A DNA stretch of 64,000 bases from Halobaculum gomorrense (GTDB taxonomy: Archaea; Halobacteriota; Halobacteria; Halobacteriales; Haloferacaceae), in the NCBI RefSeq assembly GCF_900129775.1, contig NZ_FQWV01000001.1, positions 331,780-395,779 on the forward strand, given 5' to 3'. Of this stretch, positions 1-8,430 are shown piece after piece. Position 1 is the first letter of the stretch. Every line of letters begins with the position of its first letter. A program made the position numbers and the translations under genes. The notes beneath the pieces are model-generated. The model saw only the letters and a program-made list of their open reading frames with translations. It did not search any database and was not told the DNA's origin.

Positions 1-438
1 CTTGGAATCGGGGTCCTCGCGGGCGCGCTGGAACCACTCATGCTCCGTCGAGGTGTGATTGAGCACGAGGTCGGTGATCAGTCGCATCCCGCGTGCGTCG
101 AGTTCGGCCACCAGATCGTCGAACGCGTTGAGCGAGCCCAGGCGCTCGTCCACGTCGCGGTAGTCGGCCACGTCGTAGCCGTTGTCCCGGAGCGGGCTGG
201 GGTAGAACGGCCGGATCCACAGGCAGTCGACGCCCAGGTTCTCGAGGTAGTCGAGTCGGTCGATCAGTCCCCGGAAGTCGCCCCAGCCGTCGCCGTCGCT
301 GTCCTGGAACGTCTTCACGTCGAGGCTGTACACGACCGCATCACGGTACCACCCCGGCTGTCCCCCATCGGCGAGCGGCGCGAACGCGTCGGCCGCGGCG
401 CTCACTCGCTCTCCGTCCCCGGCGGCGTCGGCATCCAT
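1..438 (-). CDS. GH13 alpha-glucosidase / trehalose synthase-like enzyme, N-terminal part
   Basis: The gene runs off the left edge, so only the first 146 residues are visible. After a short acidic leader the protein enters the GH13 (alpha-amylase) barrel: [15 protein letters not shown], then [11 protein letters not shown], then a segment containing [16 protein letters not shown] and LVLNHTS. The FYPSPLRD-x-GYD-x-ADY wording is typical of trehalose synthase / maltose glucosyltransferase (TreS) rather than secreted amylases, and no signal peptide is present, so a cytoplasmic enzyme of trehalose or maltose metabolism is likely. Catalytic Asp/Glu residues lie outside the window. Other GH13 subfamilies remain possible. 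The ATG chosen is the only Met near the conserved start. Confidence 0.8.
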   Translation of the reverse strand, partial: MDADAAGDGERVSAAADAFAPLADGGQPGWYRDAVVYSLDVKTFQDSDGDGWGDFRGLIDRLDYLENLGVDCLWIRPFYPSPLRDNGYDVADYRDVDERLGSLNAFDDLVAELDARGMRLITDLVLNHTSTEHEWFQRAREDPDSK

Positions 439-587
439 ATCGCTCGCTCGTCGTCACGGCAGGCGGTAAAACCCCTCGGAGCGACGTGGCGTCGACGCGG
501 CTCCAACGCGCCGGCGGTTCGGGGTGGACGCGACCCTGACAGCCGACGGTTCGGCGGCGCGAACGACGCGAGCGCGGGCCGTCCGAC

Positions 588-1388
588 TCAGCGGTCGGTG
601 CCTGTCAGCCGGTCGTCCCAGTCGATCCACTCGTGCTCCCAGCCGGTCTTCGCGAAGTAGCCCTGCTCGGAGAACTCGGCTTCCTCACGCCGGGTGCGGT
701 TTCGGACGCCGGCGCCGGCCTGCTCGCCTTCGACGAGCAGCGGCGACAGCGACACCGGGCCGGCGGTGTCGACTTCGGCCACCGTTCCGTCGCCGGCGCC
801 GTCGTTGCCAGCGTTCCCGCCACCGGGTTCGTACGCGACGACGGTCTGGTCAGCGCCGCGGCCGCGCGGGAGCACCAGCCGGCCGCCGGGCGCGAGCTGG
901 TCGACGAGGTCACGCGGCGGCTCAACGGCGGCCGCCTCGACGAGGATCCGGTCGAACGGCGCGTACGCCGGCAGGCCGCGCGCGCCGTCGGCGCGGTCGA
1001 CGAGGACGGCGCCGTACCCCGCCGCCGAGAGGTTCTGTCTCGCGTCGTACACCATCCGTCGGGAGATGTCGACAGCGTGGACGCGACGCGCGCCGGCGAT
1101 CTCCGCGAGCACCGCGGCGGTGTAGCCGACGCCGCCGCCCACGACGAGCGTCTCGTCGCCCGCGTCGGGGGCAAGCGCCGACAGTAGCCGCGCGACCGTC
1201 GCCGGCGAGAGCACGCGCGTGCCGCCCTGTTCGCCCGCCCGGTTCGCGTACGGCGCCTCCGCGACGAACTCCTCGCGAGGGACCGTCGCCATCGCCTCGC
1301 GAACCGTCGGCGGGACCGCACGGCCGAGGCTGTGCTCGACGGAATCGAGCATGTCCTCGCGCAGCAGTGCCGGGTCGGGTCCGTCCAT
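588..1388 (-). CDS. Protein-L-isoaspartate O-methyltransferase family protein (diverged paralogue)
   Basis: 266 residues. The PCMT-type SAM fold is recognisable: a helical N-terminus ending in TVPREEFV, then the SAM loop LVVGGGVGYTAAVLAEI, HAVDIS, and a C-terminal GGRLVLPRG. The SAM loop is GGGVG instead of the usual G-T/S-G-S/C-G found in the second homologue at 2999-3652. The C-terminus carries an extra segment of about 60 residues ending in an aromatic-rich tail (GWEHEWIDWDD), which the classic repair enzyme lacks. It probably methylates a protein or small molecule with SAM in the cytoplasm; isoaspartate repair is the family role but is less certain here. I used the internal ATG that places PALLREDML at the N-terminus; an upstream start would add 12 residues. 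Confidence 0.75.
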   Translation of the reverse strand: MDGPDPALLREDMLDSVEHSLGRAVPPTVREAMATVPREEFVAEAPYANRAGEQGGTRVLSPATVARLLSALAPDAGDETLVVGGGVGYTAAVLAEIAGARRVHAVDISRRMVYDARQNLSAAGYGAVLVDRADGARGLPAYAPFDRILVEAAAVEPPRDLVDQLAPGGRLVLPRGRGADQTVVAYEPGGGNAGNDGAGDGTVAEVDTAGPVSLSPLLVEGEQAGAGVRNRTRREEAEFSEQGYFAKTGWEHEWIDWDDRLTGTDR

Positions 1389-1573
1389 TATCAGGCGATG
1401 GCGCTCGCCGAATATGAACCGCACGCTCGGCGTCGCCGACGGCGTCGTCGGTGTCGCCGTCGCCCCGTCACTCCACCCGTCCCCGCGATCGGAGGTCAGC
1501 CGGCCGATCGGTCGTGCGCGCGGAACGCACAGTACGGCGAGCGTCTTTATGATGCCGAGTGTGGACCGAACCG

Positions 1574-1867
1574 ATGGTTACGGATCCCCGCGAGGCGGTC
1601 GCCGATCTCCCGCCCAGCGCGAAGCTCGTCTTCGTCGTCTTAGAGAACCACGAGCGGCTGACTCAGGCGGCGATCGCCGAGGAGACGCTGCTCCCACAGC
1701 GGACGGTTCGCTACGCGCTCGAAGAGCTCCGCGAGGCCGACGTGTTGCACGAGGAGTTGAACATCATGGACGCTCGCCAGCGCTTCTACTCGCTGTCCGC
1801 GGACGAGCCCGACGACGACGACCCGCCCGTCGGGCTGGCGTCGGAGTCGCCGGCGTCGGCGCGGTAG
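1574..1867 (+). CDS. Small winged-helix transcriptional regulator (MarR/TrmB-like HTH)
   Basis: 97 residues. A single winged helix fills residues 10-75: AKLVFVVLENHERLTQ, then AAIAEETLLPQRTVRYALEE as helix-turn-helix, then a wing around DVLHEELNIMDARQRFYSL. The C-terminal 25 residues are acidic and probably disordered. No ligand-binding domain is present, so it is either a chromatin-type regulator or a partner of another protein. It starts divergently from the preceding methyltransferase gene. The internal ATG is preferred because a TATA-like TTTAT at about 1545-1549 lies some 27 nt upstream, as expected for a leaderless haloarchaeal transcript. Targets cannot be told from the sequence. Confidence 0.75.
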   Translation: MVTDPREAVADLPPSAKLVFVVLENHERLTQAAIAEETLLPQRTVRYALEELREADVLHEELNIMDARQRFYSLSADEPDDDDPPVGLASESPASAR

Positions 1868-1998
1868 CGCATCACCGGTCGCCGGGTCGCTCCTCGAAGA
1901 CGCGCTCACCGCGGCGCTTGGTCACCCTGTTGCCTCGGCGTGAGCGGCCGCACTCCGCTGCGTTCTGGTGCGTTGTGGTACCGCGCTCGCGCGGGCCG

Positions 1999-2922
1999 TC
2001 ACTCGTCGCCGACGCCGATCGCGGCCCGTCTGTCGGTCTCCGGGATCGACCGGATCCGAACGTCGGCGAGTCCCGCCTCGATGAACCACTCGCGGACGGC
2101 CTCGGGCCCGTGCGCACCGCCGTGGCCGCTCGCGAGCCCGCGGACCTCCGCCGCGACCGACGCCTCGCCGGCGCCGGCGAAGACGCCCGCGGCGACGACG
2201 ACGCCGTCGCCGCCGAGCAGGTCCGCGGCGGTGACGCAGGTCGCGCGCGCCTCCGCGGGGTCCATCGACGAGAGCGCGTCCCCGAGGAACGCCAGGTCGA
2301 ACGACCGGTCGAGCGCCGCGGGGGTGCCGGTGTGAACCCGCACCCGATCGCCGTGGACCCGACCGAGCCGCTCGGCCGCCGTCGGCGAGGTGACCAGCGT
2401 CGCGTCGACGCCGCGGGCGGCGAACTCGCGGGCGTACACGCCCGAGCCGCCGCACACGTCCACGACGGAGCGGGCGTCCGGATCCGCTCGGATCGCAGCG
2501 GTGACGCACGCGCGGACGACGGCGTCGTCGGTGGCGTAGTGGGCGCCGAGGGCGTTCGCCTCCCAGTCGTCCCGTCGCTCGGGCGGGACGCCAGTCTCCA
2601 GCGTCTCGGGCAGCCCGACCAGTTCGTCGAGGCGGTCGAGGGCGTGCGGGACTGTCCCGATCGAGCGCACGTCCCGCTTGGCGAGCAGCCCGAGCGCGCG
2701 GTTCGTCGGCTCGTACTCGTCGCCGACGGCCTCGAAGAAGCCCAGATCCGCGAGCGCCGCAACCAGTCGCCGCGCCTGCGGCTCGGCGAGGTCGGTTTCG
2801 GCCGCCACCTCCGCGGGGGTCCCGGCGCTCGACAGCAACGCCTCCAGCGTCCCCGTCCGGCGCGCCGCCCACAGGAGGTGCAGCGCCTCGGTCCCCAGCT
2901 CCGTCCGCTCGTCCGTCGGCAT
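1999..2922 (-). CDS. Class I SAM-dependent methyltransferase with N-terminal winged helix
   Basis: 307 residues. Residues 1-90 form a dimerisation/winged-helix domain like those of plant and bacterial small-molecule O-methyltransferases (EALLSSAGTPAEVAAETDL, then ARRLVAALADLGFFE). A class I methyltransferase domain follows, with the SAM loop VVDVCGGSGVYAREFAARG near residues 150-170 and DLAFLGDALSSM further on. The substrate is unknown; a small molecule is more likely than a protein or RNA given the N-terminal domain. It is followed on the other side by pcm in the same orientation, about 75 nt upstream, so the two could share a transcript. The ATG chosen lies just after an AT-rich ATAAAAGG stretch that could be part of its promoter. 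Confidence 0.8.
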   Translation of the reverse strand: MPTDERTELGTEALHLLWAARRTGTLEALLSSAGTPAEVAAETDLAEPQARRLVAALADLGFFEAVGDEYEPTNRALGLLAKRDVRSIGTVPHALDRLDELVGLPETLETGVPPERRDDWEANALGAHYATDDAVVRACVTAAIRADPDARSVVDVCGGSGVYAREFAARGVDATLVTSPTAAERLGRVHGDRVRVHTGTPAALDRSFDLAFLGDALSSMDPAEARATCVTAADLLGGDGVVVAAGVFAGAGEASVAAEVRGLASGHGGAHGPEAVREWFIEAGLADVRIRSIPETDRRAAIGVGDE

Positions 2923-2998
2923 GGCTCGTTCCCGACGCTTCGAGAGCGAACATAAAAGGGCATCTCTCCGGTCGCCGCGGGCGCCGGGGGCAGCCGGC

Positions 2999-3652
2999 TC
3001 ACGCGTCGCCGCCGCCCCCGCGCATCGACACGAACCGGACACCTCCGTGGTCCTCGCGCTCAACGCCGTCGCTCCCGACCCGCAGGGACACGAGCCGCTG
3101 GCCCCCGATCCGCCGTCCGCCGGCCTCGACGGGGGCGACGACCCGGCCGCCGTCGCGGACCTGGTCGACCACGGGATCGGGGATCTCCGGGGCCGCGCAG
3201 GTGAGGTACGCCGCGTCGTAGGGCGCGTGCTCGGACCACCCCTTCCGGCCGTCGCCGACGCGGACGCGGACCGCGTCGTACCCGAGCCGCGAGAGCCGTT
3301 CGCGCGCGTCGGCCGCCAGGTCCGGGGCGTACTCGACGGAGTAGACCCCACCGGGGTCGACGAGTTCGGCCGTCACGGCGGCGTGGTAGCCGCAGCCGGT
3401 TCCGACCTCGAGCACGTCGTCGCCCGCGCCGACGCCGAGCAGCGAGCACATCAGCCCCACCACCGAGGGCGCGCTCGCTGTCTGCCCGTCACCGATGGGC
3501 ACCGGCCGATCCGCGTACGCCGCCTCGACGCCGGCGTCGGGGACGAACTCGTGGCGGGGGACGGCTTGCAGGGCCTCGAGAGCCGGGTCGTCGATGTCCG
3601 AGCGCCGACGCAGCCGGTTGATCAGTTGCTCGCGGGCCGCCTCGGAGTCCAT
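2999..3652 (-). CDS. pcm: Protein-L-isoaspartate O-methyltransferase
   Basis: 217 residues, the normal size for the family. It repairs isoaspartyl residues in aged proteins by SAM-dependent methylation in the cytoplasm. All family landmarks are in order: LQAVPRHEFVP, YADRPVPIGDGQTASAP (substrate loop containing the GDGQT-S signature), SAM loop VLEVGTGCGYHAAV, the acidic ribose-binding position in SVEYAP, and YDAAYLTCAAPEIPDPVVDQ before GGRVVAPV. It is clearly the canonical copy, in contrast to the diverged paralogue at 588-1388. The only plausible start is the ATG used. Confidence 0.93.
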   Translation of the reverse strand: MDSEAAREQLINRLRRRSDIDDPALEALQAVPRHEFVPDAGVEAAYADRPVPIGDGQTASAPSVVGLMCSLLGVGAGDDVLEVGTGCGYHAAVTAELVDPGGVYSVEYAPDLAADARERLSRLGYDAVRVRVGDGRKGWSEHAPYDAAYLTCAAPEIPDPVVDQVRDGGRVVAPVEAGGRRIGGQRLVSLRVGSDGVEREDHGGVRFVSMRGGGGDA

Positions 3653-3713
3653 GTCGGCACTTCGGGCGCCGTCCGCAAAACTGCTCGTCCGAGCGCCGGG
3701 GCGCTCGCGCGGG

Positions 3714-4841
3714 CTACGGTTCCCCGAGCCCGTCGATCACGTCGCGAAACGCCTCGCCGTCGAGGGCCGCGGATGGCCCCGCCCACGCGGCGTACCGGAC
3801 GCCCTCCTCTGCCCACAGCGCCTCCCATGCGCCGTGTTCTTCCGTGAGCGCGGCGTGGTACGCGTCGGTCCCGCGGAGGGAGACCCGCTCGCGCGTCTCG
3901 GCGGACTGGTCGGCGGGCTCCGGGGGGAAGTCGGGTGCGAGCGGGCTGTCGGGCCCGGCCGCGGTGATCCAGAGGTGGTCGCTCGCGTTCGCGCGGTTGC
4001 GGAACACCAGCTCGACGGCGTCCGCCTCGGGGAACGCCAGCGCCGAGTCGAGCACGAAGCGGTCGTGGGTGTCGTCGCGGTCGCCGTCGTCGCGGTTGTA
4101 GCTACCGCCGCCCGCGCCAACGGGAACCAACGGGCGCACCGGCGGATCGTACGCGAGCGACGCCAGCGAGACGGGATGGCTCTCGTCGTAGGGCCGCGGC
4201 TCGGAGTGGTCCCACAGGCCGTGGGGAACGCCCGGCGGCCGACAGCCGAAGCGGACCCAGTAGTTCAGCGCGTGAAACGGCGCCTGTCGGACGCCGCGAC
4301 TGGCGGCCGCGTCGGCGGGGGCGAACCCGCTGACGACCGCCGAGAGGTCGCCGGCGTCGAACTCGCCGTCCGTGACCGACACCTCGATCTGGGCGCGCTC
4401 GCGCTGGAGGCACGCGCCGCGGCGGCCCTCGTAGTCGGTGCCGAGCCACCCCATGGCGTCGCCGCAGTCGACCGGCTCCGGGTCGGGCGTGCGCCACAGC
4501 GGCGCCACGCCGGCAGCCGGCGGCGCCCAGTCGTAGAGGAACTGCTTGATCCGGAGCGCGCGGCCGTCGCCGCGGACGACCGCCCGGACGCTGCAGGGGT
4601 TGCCGTCGCTCCAGGGCGTCTGGCCCAACTCCTCGGCGCTCACGCCCTCCGGCCGGCCGGGCGGCTGCTCGTGGCGGTAGGTGACCGCCTCGACGGCGCA
4701 GTCGTCGGGGAGCGTCGTCGGCGCGTGGACGACGAAGTTCGCGCGCGCGGCGGCGTCGGCGAACGTCGTCTCGCGGGGCGGATCGGCCGCCTCGGGATCG
4801 GTTAGGCGGGCGGTCGGATCGGCGACGCGCCACTCGCTCAT
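3714..4841 (-). CDS. Uncharacterised acidic protein
   Basis: 375 residues with good haloarchaeal codon bias and a single open frame, so it is very likely a real gene, but I do not recognise the family. There is no signal peptide or membrane segment. Visible features are a central region rich in aromatic residues (HALNYWVRFGC, GLWDHSEPRPYDESHP), three scattered Cys residues that do not form a metal-binding pair, and a segment TTLPDDCAVEAVTYRHEQPPGRPEG near residues 42-66 that reads like the outer-membrane-assembly or DUF4367-type beta folds seen in some stress proteins; this last point is only an impression. Convergent or co-directional partners give no clue: pcm is downstream and a zinc-finger gene is upstream, in the same orientation. 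Confidence 0.75.
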   Translation of the reverse strand: MSEWRVADPTARLTDPEAADPPRETTFADAAARANFVVHAPTTLPDDCAVEAVTYRHEQPPGRPEGVSAEELGQTPWSDGNPCSVRAVVRGDGRALRIKQFLYDWAPPAAGVAPLWRTPDPEPVDCGDAMGWLGTDYEGRRGACLQRERAQIEVSVTDGEFDAGDLSAVVSGFAPADAAASRGVRQAPFHALNYWVRFGCRPPGVPHGLWDHSEPRPYDESHPVSLASLAYDPPVRPLVPVGAGGGSYNRDDGDRDDTHDRFVLDSALAFPEADAVELVFRNRANASDHLWITAAGPDSPLAPDFPPEPADQSAETRERVSLRGTDAYHAALTEEHGAWEALWAEEGVRYAAWAGPSAALDGEAFRDVIDGLGEP

Positions 4842-4990
4842 CGTCGACCTCCGCGGGCTGCGGGTCGGTCGCGTCGGGAACTGGATCGCACGCTCGGTGC
4901 GTGTCGGAGGAGGGAGAAAAGCGCTCGCTGAAACGCGTTTCAGCCGGTCGCGCGCCGTGGTCGACGGCGCCGGCGGTCGGGGTTGAGGGC

Positions 4991-5644
4991 CTACCAGGCC
5001 GACCAGGCGGCGGTCTTCGTGTCGCGGGCGTACACACGCTTCACATCCTTCGCGTACACCATGTCGCCCTCATGGTCGAACTTCTCGTGGCGGTAGGCGT
5101 CGGCGGACTCGTCGCGGACTTGCACGCCCTCGATCTCGATCTCGTCGTCGCCGAACGATGCCGTCTCGCCGACGACGAACTCGTAGTCGCCAGGGACGTA
5201 CACCTTCAGGCTCCGCGTCTCGTCGCGGCGGCCGTCCTTTGGGTGGATGGTGATGTTGACGGCGACGTTGTCGACGACGCGCGTCCAGACGGTCGCGGCG
5301 TGGTCGAGGTCGGACTGGTCGACGCGGCGGTCGCCCGACAGCTCGATCGAGGTGACGCGCACCTGCTGGATCGCCGCATCGGTCTCGACGATGAACTCGT
5401 CACCGGTCGCGACCTCTTGGTCGGGCTCGCCGTCGAGCGTCGCGGTGTACGACTCGCCGTCCTGGGAGACGACCACGTCCACGTCGACGGTCGTCGGCTC
5501 CGGCACCTCGACCTTGTGGGTGTGGCCGCAGACCGTACACTGCACCGTGGCGTGACCGCCGGGCTTCAGCACCTCGTGGGGTGTCTCCTCGCCGCAGCCC
5601 GGGCACTCCACGGGCACCTGCGAGGGAACGTCGGAATCGCTCAT
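4991..5644 (-). CDS. HVO_0476-type zinc-finger protein
   Basis: 217 residues. The N-terminus carries two CxxC knuckles, VECPGCGEE (residues about 13-17) and VQCTVCGHTH (about 35-39), typical of a zinc ribbon. The rest is a beta-rich region that includes EVATGDEFIVETDAAIQQVRVTSIEL and ends in a conserved-looking KRVYARDTKTAAWSAW tail. It matches my memory of the haloarchaeal HVO_0476 zinc-finger family, and the neighbourhood (ATP-grasp, GAPDH) resembles the Haloferax volcanii region around that locus, which supports the assignment. The role is unknown; a nucleic-acid or translation-linked function would fit a zinc ribbon but is inference. Confidence 0.8.
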   Translation of the reverse strand: MSDSDVPSQVPVECPGCGEETPHEVLKPGGHATVQCTVCGHTHKVEVPEPTTVDVDVVVSQDGESYTATLDGEPDQEVATGDEFIVETDAAIQQVRVTSIELSGDRRVDQSDLDHAATVWTRVVDNVAVNITIHPKDGRRDETRSLKVYVPGDYEFVVGETASFGDDEIEIEGVQVRDESADAYRHEKFDHEGDMVYAKDVKRVYARDTKTAAWSAW

Positions 5645-5801
5645 ACCCTCGCTACCGCATCGCGCCGTAAGAAGCCTCGTTTCTCCGGATGCGCGTGTGG
5701 GATCGTGTCGGGGTCGCGGGTCGCCCACTCCGTCGGATCGCCGGTATCGCGCCCGGAGCCGAACCGCTATACGCGGGGCGCTCGTCGGCTCCGACAGAGC
5801 G

Positions 5802-6728
5802 ATGACAACGGCGCTGCCCGACCCCGACCTCCGGCTCGCGGTCACGACGCGGGCGGAGACGTTCGAGCGCCTGCGCGACCGGCTCGCCCCGCACGGCATC
5901 GCCGTCGAGCACGTCCGACCGGACGAGCGCGTGCTTCGAGTGGCGGCCGGAGGCGCCGATGAGTCCGTCGCCGACGGCGCGGAGGCCGACGAGTTCGCCG
6001 GCTTCGACGCCGGCTGGGTGTACCCGTCGCGGCTGATGGAGGGCGCCGTGATCGACGCGCGCCTCGACGTACCGTGGGTAAACGGCCGCGAGGCGGTGCT
6101 CGCCTCGCGCAACAAAGCCGGGACGCTCGCGACGCTGGCCGACGCCGGGCTCCCGGTGCCCGAGACGCGGCTCGTGTCCAATCCCGTCGACGATGAGGCG
6201 GTGCTGGCGGCGGCCGACGAGATCGGGTACCCGGTGGTCGTCAAGCCCAACTCGGCGACGCGCGGCGTCGGCGTCGCGAAGGCGACGGACCCGGACTCGC
6301 TGCTCGGCGTGACCGACTACCTCGACCTCGTCCACGACTACCGCGCGACCGGCGACAAGTCGTATCTGCTCCAAGCGTTCCTCCCCGACGCGACTGACTA
6401 CCGGGCGATGGTGCTCGACGGGACGTACGCTGGCGCGGTGGAGCGCCGCCTCCCTGAGGCGGCACTGGCCGAGGGGAAGTGGAAGCACAACGTCCACCGC
6501 GGCGCGGTCGCCGAGGGCGTCGACCTGCCCGCGGAAGCGCGTGGGCTCGCCGAGCGCGCGGCCGCGGCGCTCGACGCTCCGCTGCTCGGGGTCGACCTGC
6601 TGGAATCCGACGGGCGGATCGTCGTCTCGGAGACGAACGCGCGCCCGACGATCGACGCCGCGAAAAAGTACCGCGAGGGGTTCGACGCGGATCTCGCGGC
6701 GCTGGTCCGGCGGACCGCGGATCGATGA
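5802..6728 (+). CDS. RimK-type ATP-grasp ligase
   Basis: 308 residues. The ATP-grasp fold is clear: NKAGTLATLADAGLPVPETRLV starts the central domain, YPVVVKPNSATRGVGVAKA is the ATP-binding glycine-rich loop, LLQAFLPDATDYRAMVLDG holds the adenine-contacting strand, GKWKHNVHRGAVAEGVDLP is the usual RimK-family loop, and GVDLLESDGRIVVSETNARPTID holds the Mg-binding E-x-N. Such enzymes join an amino acid, often glutamate, to a carboxylate substrate (ribosomal S6, coenzyme F420, LysW or mycosporine precursors). Which substrate is used cannot be told. A TATA-like CTATACG at about 5767 lies near -35 of the ATG. Confidence 0.85.
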   Translation: MTTALPDPDLRLAVTTRAETFERLRDRLAPHGIAVEHVRPDERVLRVAAGGADESVADGAEADEFAGFDAGWVYPSRLMEGAVIDARLDVPWVNGREAVLASRNKAGTLATLADAGLPVPETRLVSNPVDDEAVLAAADEIGYPVVVKPNSATRGVGVAKATDPDSLLGVTDYLDLVHDYRATGDKSYLLQAFLPDATDYRAMVLDGTYAGAVERRLPEAALAEGKWKHNVHRGAVAEGVDLPAEARGLAERAAAALDAPLLGVDLLESDGRIVVSETNARPTIDAAKKYREGFDADLAALVRRTADR

Positions 6729-6772
6729 GGGCGGAACTGAACGGGACGGAGCGGCGAGACGGACCCGACGCG

Positions 6773-7156
6773 CTACTCGACGTCGATGTCGGCCGAGGGC
6801 TCCAGCGCGTCGAAGGTGACCTCGAGAACGCCGTTGTTGAACGACGCGGACGCGGAGTGCTCGTCGACCCGGACCGGAAGCCGAACGCGCTCGTCGAACC
6901 GCCGGCTCGCGCCCGCCGCGGAGACGGTGAGCGTCCGGCCGTCGCACTGGAGGTCGATCGACTCCTTCTCGACGCCCGGCAGGTCGGCGACGAGGCGAAG
7001 CGTTTCTCCCTCCTCGTACACCGCCACGTGGGTCTCGTCCCCGAAACCGGCGTCGCCGGCGCCTGCTTCGCCGGCAGCGGCGCCGGTCATCTCGCTCATC
7101 ATCCGCTCGATCTCATCGAAGATATCGCCGAACGGATCGTCGCGGTCGTCGCGCAT
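6773..7156 (-). CDS. Hsp20 / alpha-crystallin family small heat shock protein
   Basis: 127 residues. Residues 1-40 are a short flexible region (DPFGDIFDEIERMMSEM followed by Ala/Gly-rich linker) and the rest is an alpha-crystallin domain: LRLVADLPGVEKESIDLQ, RTLTVSAAG, and the signature FNNGVLEVTF (the A-x-x-x-n-GVL motif). It acts as an ATP-independent holdase that keeps unfolded proteins soluble. The C-terminal I-x-I/V motif may be represented by DIDVE at the very end. It is transcribed divergently from GAPDH. The internal ATG is preferred because upstream residues show no crystallin features. Confidence 0.9.
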   Translation of the reverse strand: MRDDRDDPFGDIFDEIERMMSEMTGAAAGEAGAGDAGFGDETHVAVYEEGETLRLVADLPGVEKESIDLQCDGRTLTVSAAGASRRFDERVRLPVRVDEHSASASFNNGVLEVTFDALEPSADIDVE

Positions 7157-7352
7157 GCTGCCGATCGTAGTTCGCTCCGCCGAATAAGCTTTCTCCCCCC
7201 GGCAGCGTCCGGCGGCGCCGGCGATCGCGATGGGGGACCCACCGCCGTGATGATCCACCGCCGTGATCTCCCACGAGCGCGGGGACGCCGCACTGCCGGA
7301 CCAGGCTGCGTCACCCGCAAGCGATAAGACCCTGGATAGCAGTTATTCGGAT

Positions 7353-8411
7353 ATGAGTAAATCGCACCTCGACGCGGGCGACGATGTCGACGACCCCGTG
7401 CGCGTTGGCCTGAACGGCTTCGGTCGGATCGGGCGGAACGTCTTCCGCGCGGTGCTGGAGGACCCCCGGATCGAACTCGCCGGGATCAACGACGTGATGG
7501 ACGGCGAGGAGATGCGGTACCTCGCCTCCTACGACACCGTGATGGGTCGCCTCGACGGCGTCAGCTACGACGCCGAGTCCCGCGAACTGAGCATCGGCGA
7601 CACGGCGGTGCCGCTGCTCGACGAGCAGGACCCGGCGGACCTCCCGTGGGGAGAGTTCGATGTCGACGTGGCACTGGAGTGCACCGGCGTCTTTCGGACG
7701 AAGGGCGACGCCCAACGGCACGTCGAGGCGGGCGCGGACGTGGCCGTCATCTCCGCGCCGCCGAAGGGCGAGGAGCCAGTCAAGCAGCTCGTGTACGGCG
7801 TCAACCACGCCGAAGAGTACGACGGCGAGTCGGTCGTCTCGAACGCGTCCTGTACGACCAACTCCGTGACGCCGGTCGCGATGGTGCTCGACAAGGAGTT
7901 CGGTATCGAGTCGGGAACGCTGACGACCGTCCACGCGTATACGGGGAGCCAGAACCTCGTCGACGGGCCGAAGGCGAAGACCCGCCGCGGCCGCGCGGCC
8001 GCCGAGAACATCGTCCCCACGTCGACGGGCGCCGCGCAGGCGGCCACCGAGATTCTGCCCCAGCTGAAGGGGAAGCTCGACGGCATGGCGATGCGCGTGC
8101 CCGTCCCGAACGGCTCGCTCACCGAGCTCGTCGTCGACCTGGAGGCGTCTCCGTCGGCCGAGGCGATCAACGATGCGTTCCGCGACGCGGCCGACTCGGG
8201 CCCGCTGGCCGGCGTGCTCGGCTACACCGACGACGAGGTCGTCAGCCGCGACATCCTCGGGCTCCCGTTCTCCTCGTACGTCGACCTGCGCTCGACGAAC
8301 GTCGTCGGCGACGACGACGACGGGATCGCGAAGATCCTGACGTGGTACGACAACGAGTACGGCTTCTCGAACCGTCTGCTCGACGTGGCCGCCTACGTGG
8401 ACGGCTACTGA
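7353..8411 (+). CDS. gap: Type I glyceraldehyde-3-phosphate dehydrogenase
   Basis: 352 residues. It interconverts glyceraldehyde-3-phosphate and 1,3-bisphosphoglycerate. The Rossmann start VGLNGFGRIGRN, the acidic residue in GINDVMD (usual for NAD preference), the active-site SNASCTTN with Cys167, HAYTGSQ, and the C-terminal WYDNEYGFSNR are all intact. This is the bacterial-type class I enzyme, not the archaeal class II. Haloferax has two such paralogues (glycolytic and gluconeogenic) in a comparable neighbourhood; which one this is cannot be decided here. The chosen ATG lies about 27 nt after a TATA-like GATAAGA, which fits leaderless transcription; an in-frame upstream start would add 30 unconserved residues. 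Confidence 0.94.
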   Translation: MSKSHLDAGDDVDDPVRVGLNGFGRIGRNVFRAVLEDPRIELAGINDVMDGEEMRYLASYDTVMGRLDGVSYDAESRELSIGDTAVPLLDEQDPADLPWGEFDVDVALECTGVFRTKGDAQRHVEAGADVAVISAPPKGEEPVKQLVYGVNHAEEYDGESVVSNASCTTNSVTPVAMVLDKEFGIESGTLTTVHAYTGSQNLVDGPKAKTRRGRAAAENIVPTSTGAAQAATEILPQLKGKLDGMAMRVPVPNGSLTELVVDLEASPSAEAINDAFRDAADSGPLAGVLGYTDDEVVSRDILGLPFSSYVDLRSTNVVGDDDDGIAKILTWYDNEYGFSNRLLDVAAYVDGY

Positions 8412-8430
8412 CGGTCGGTCGGGCTCCCGA

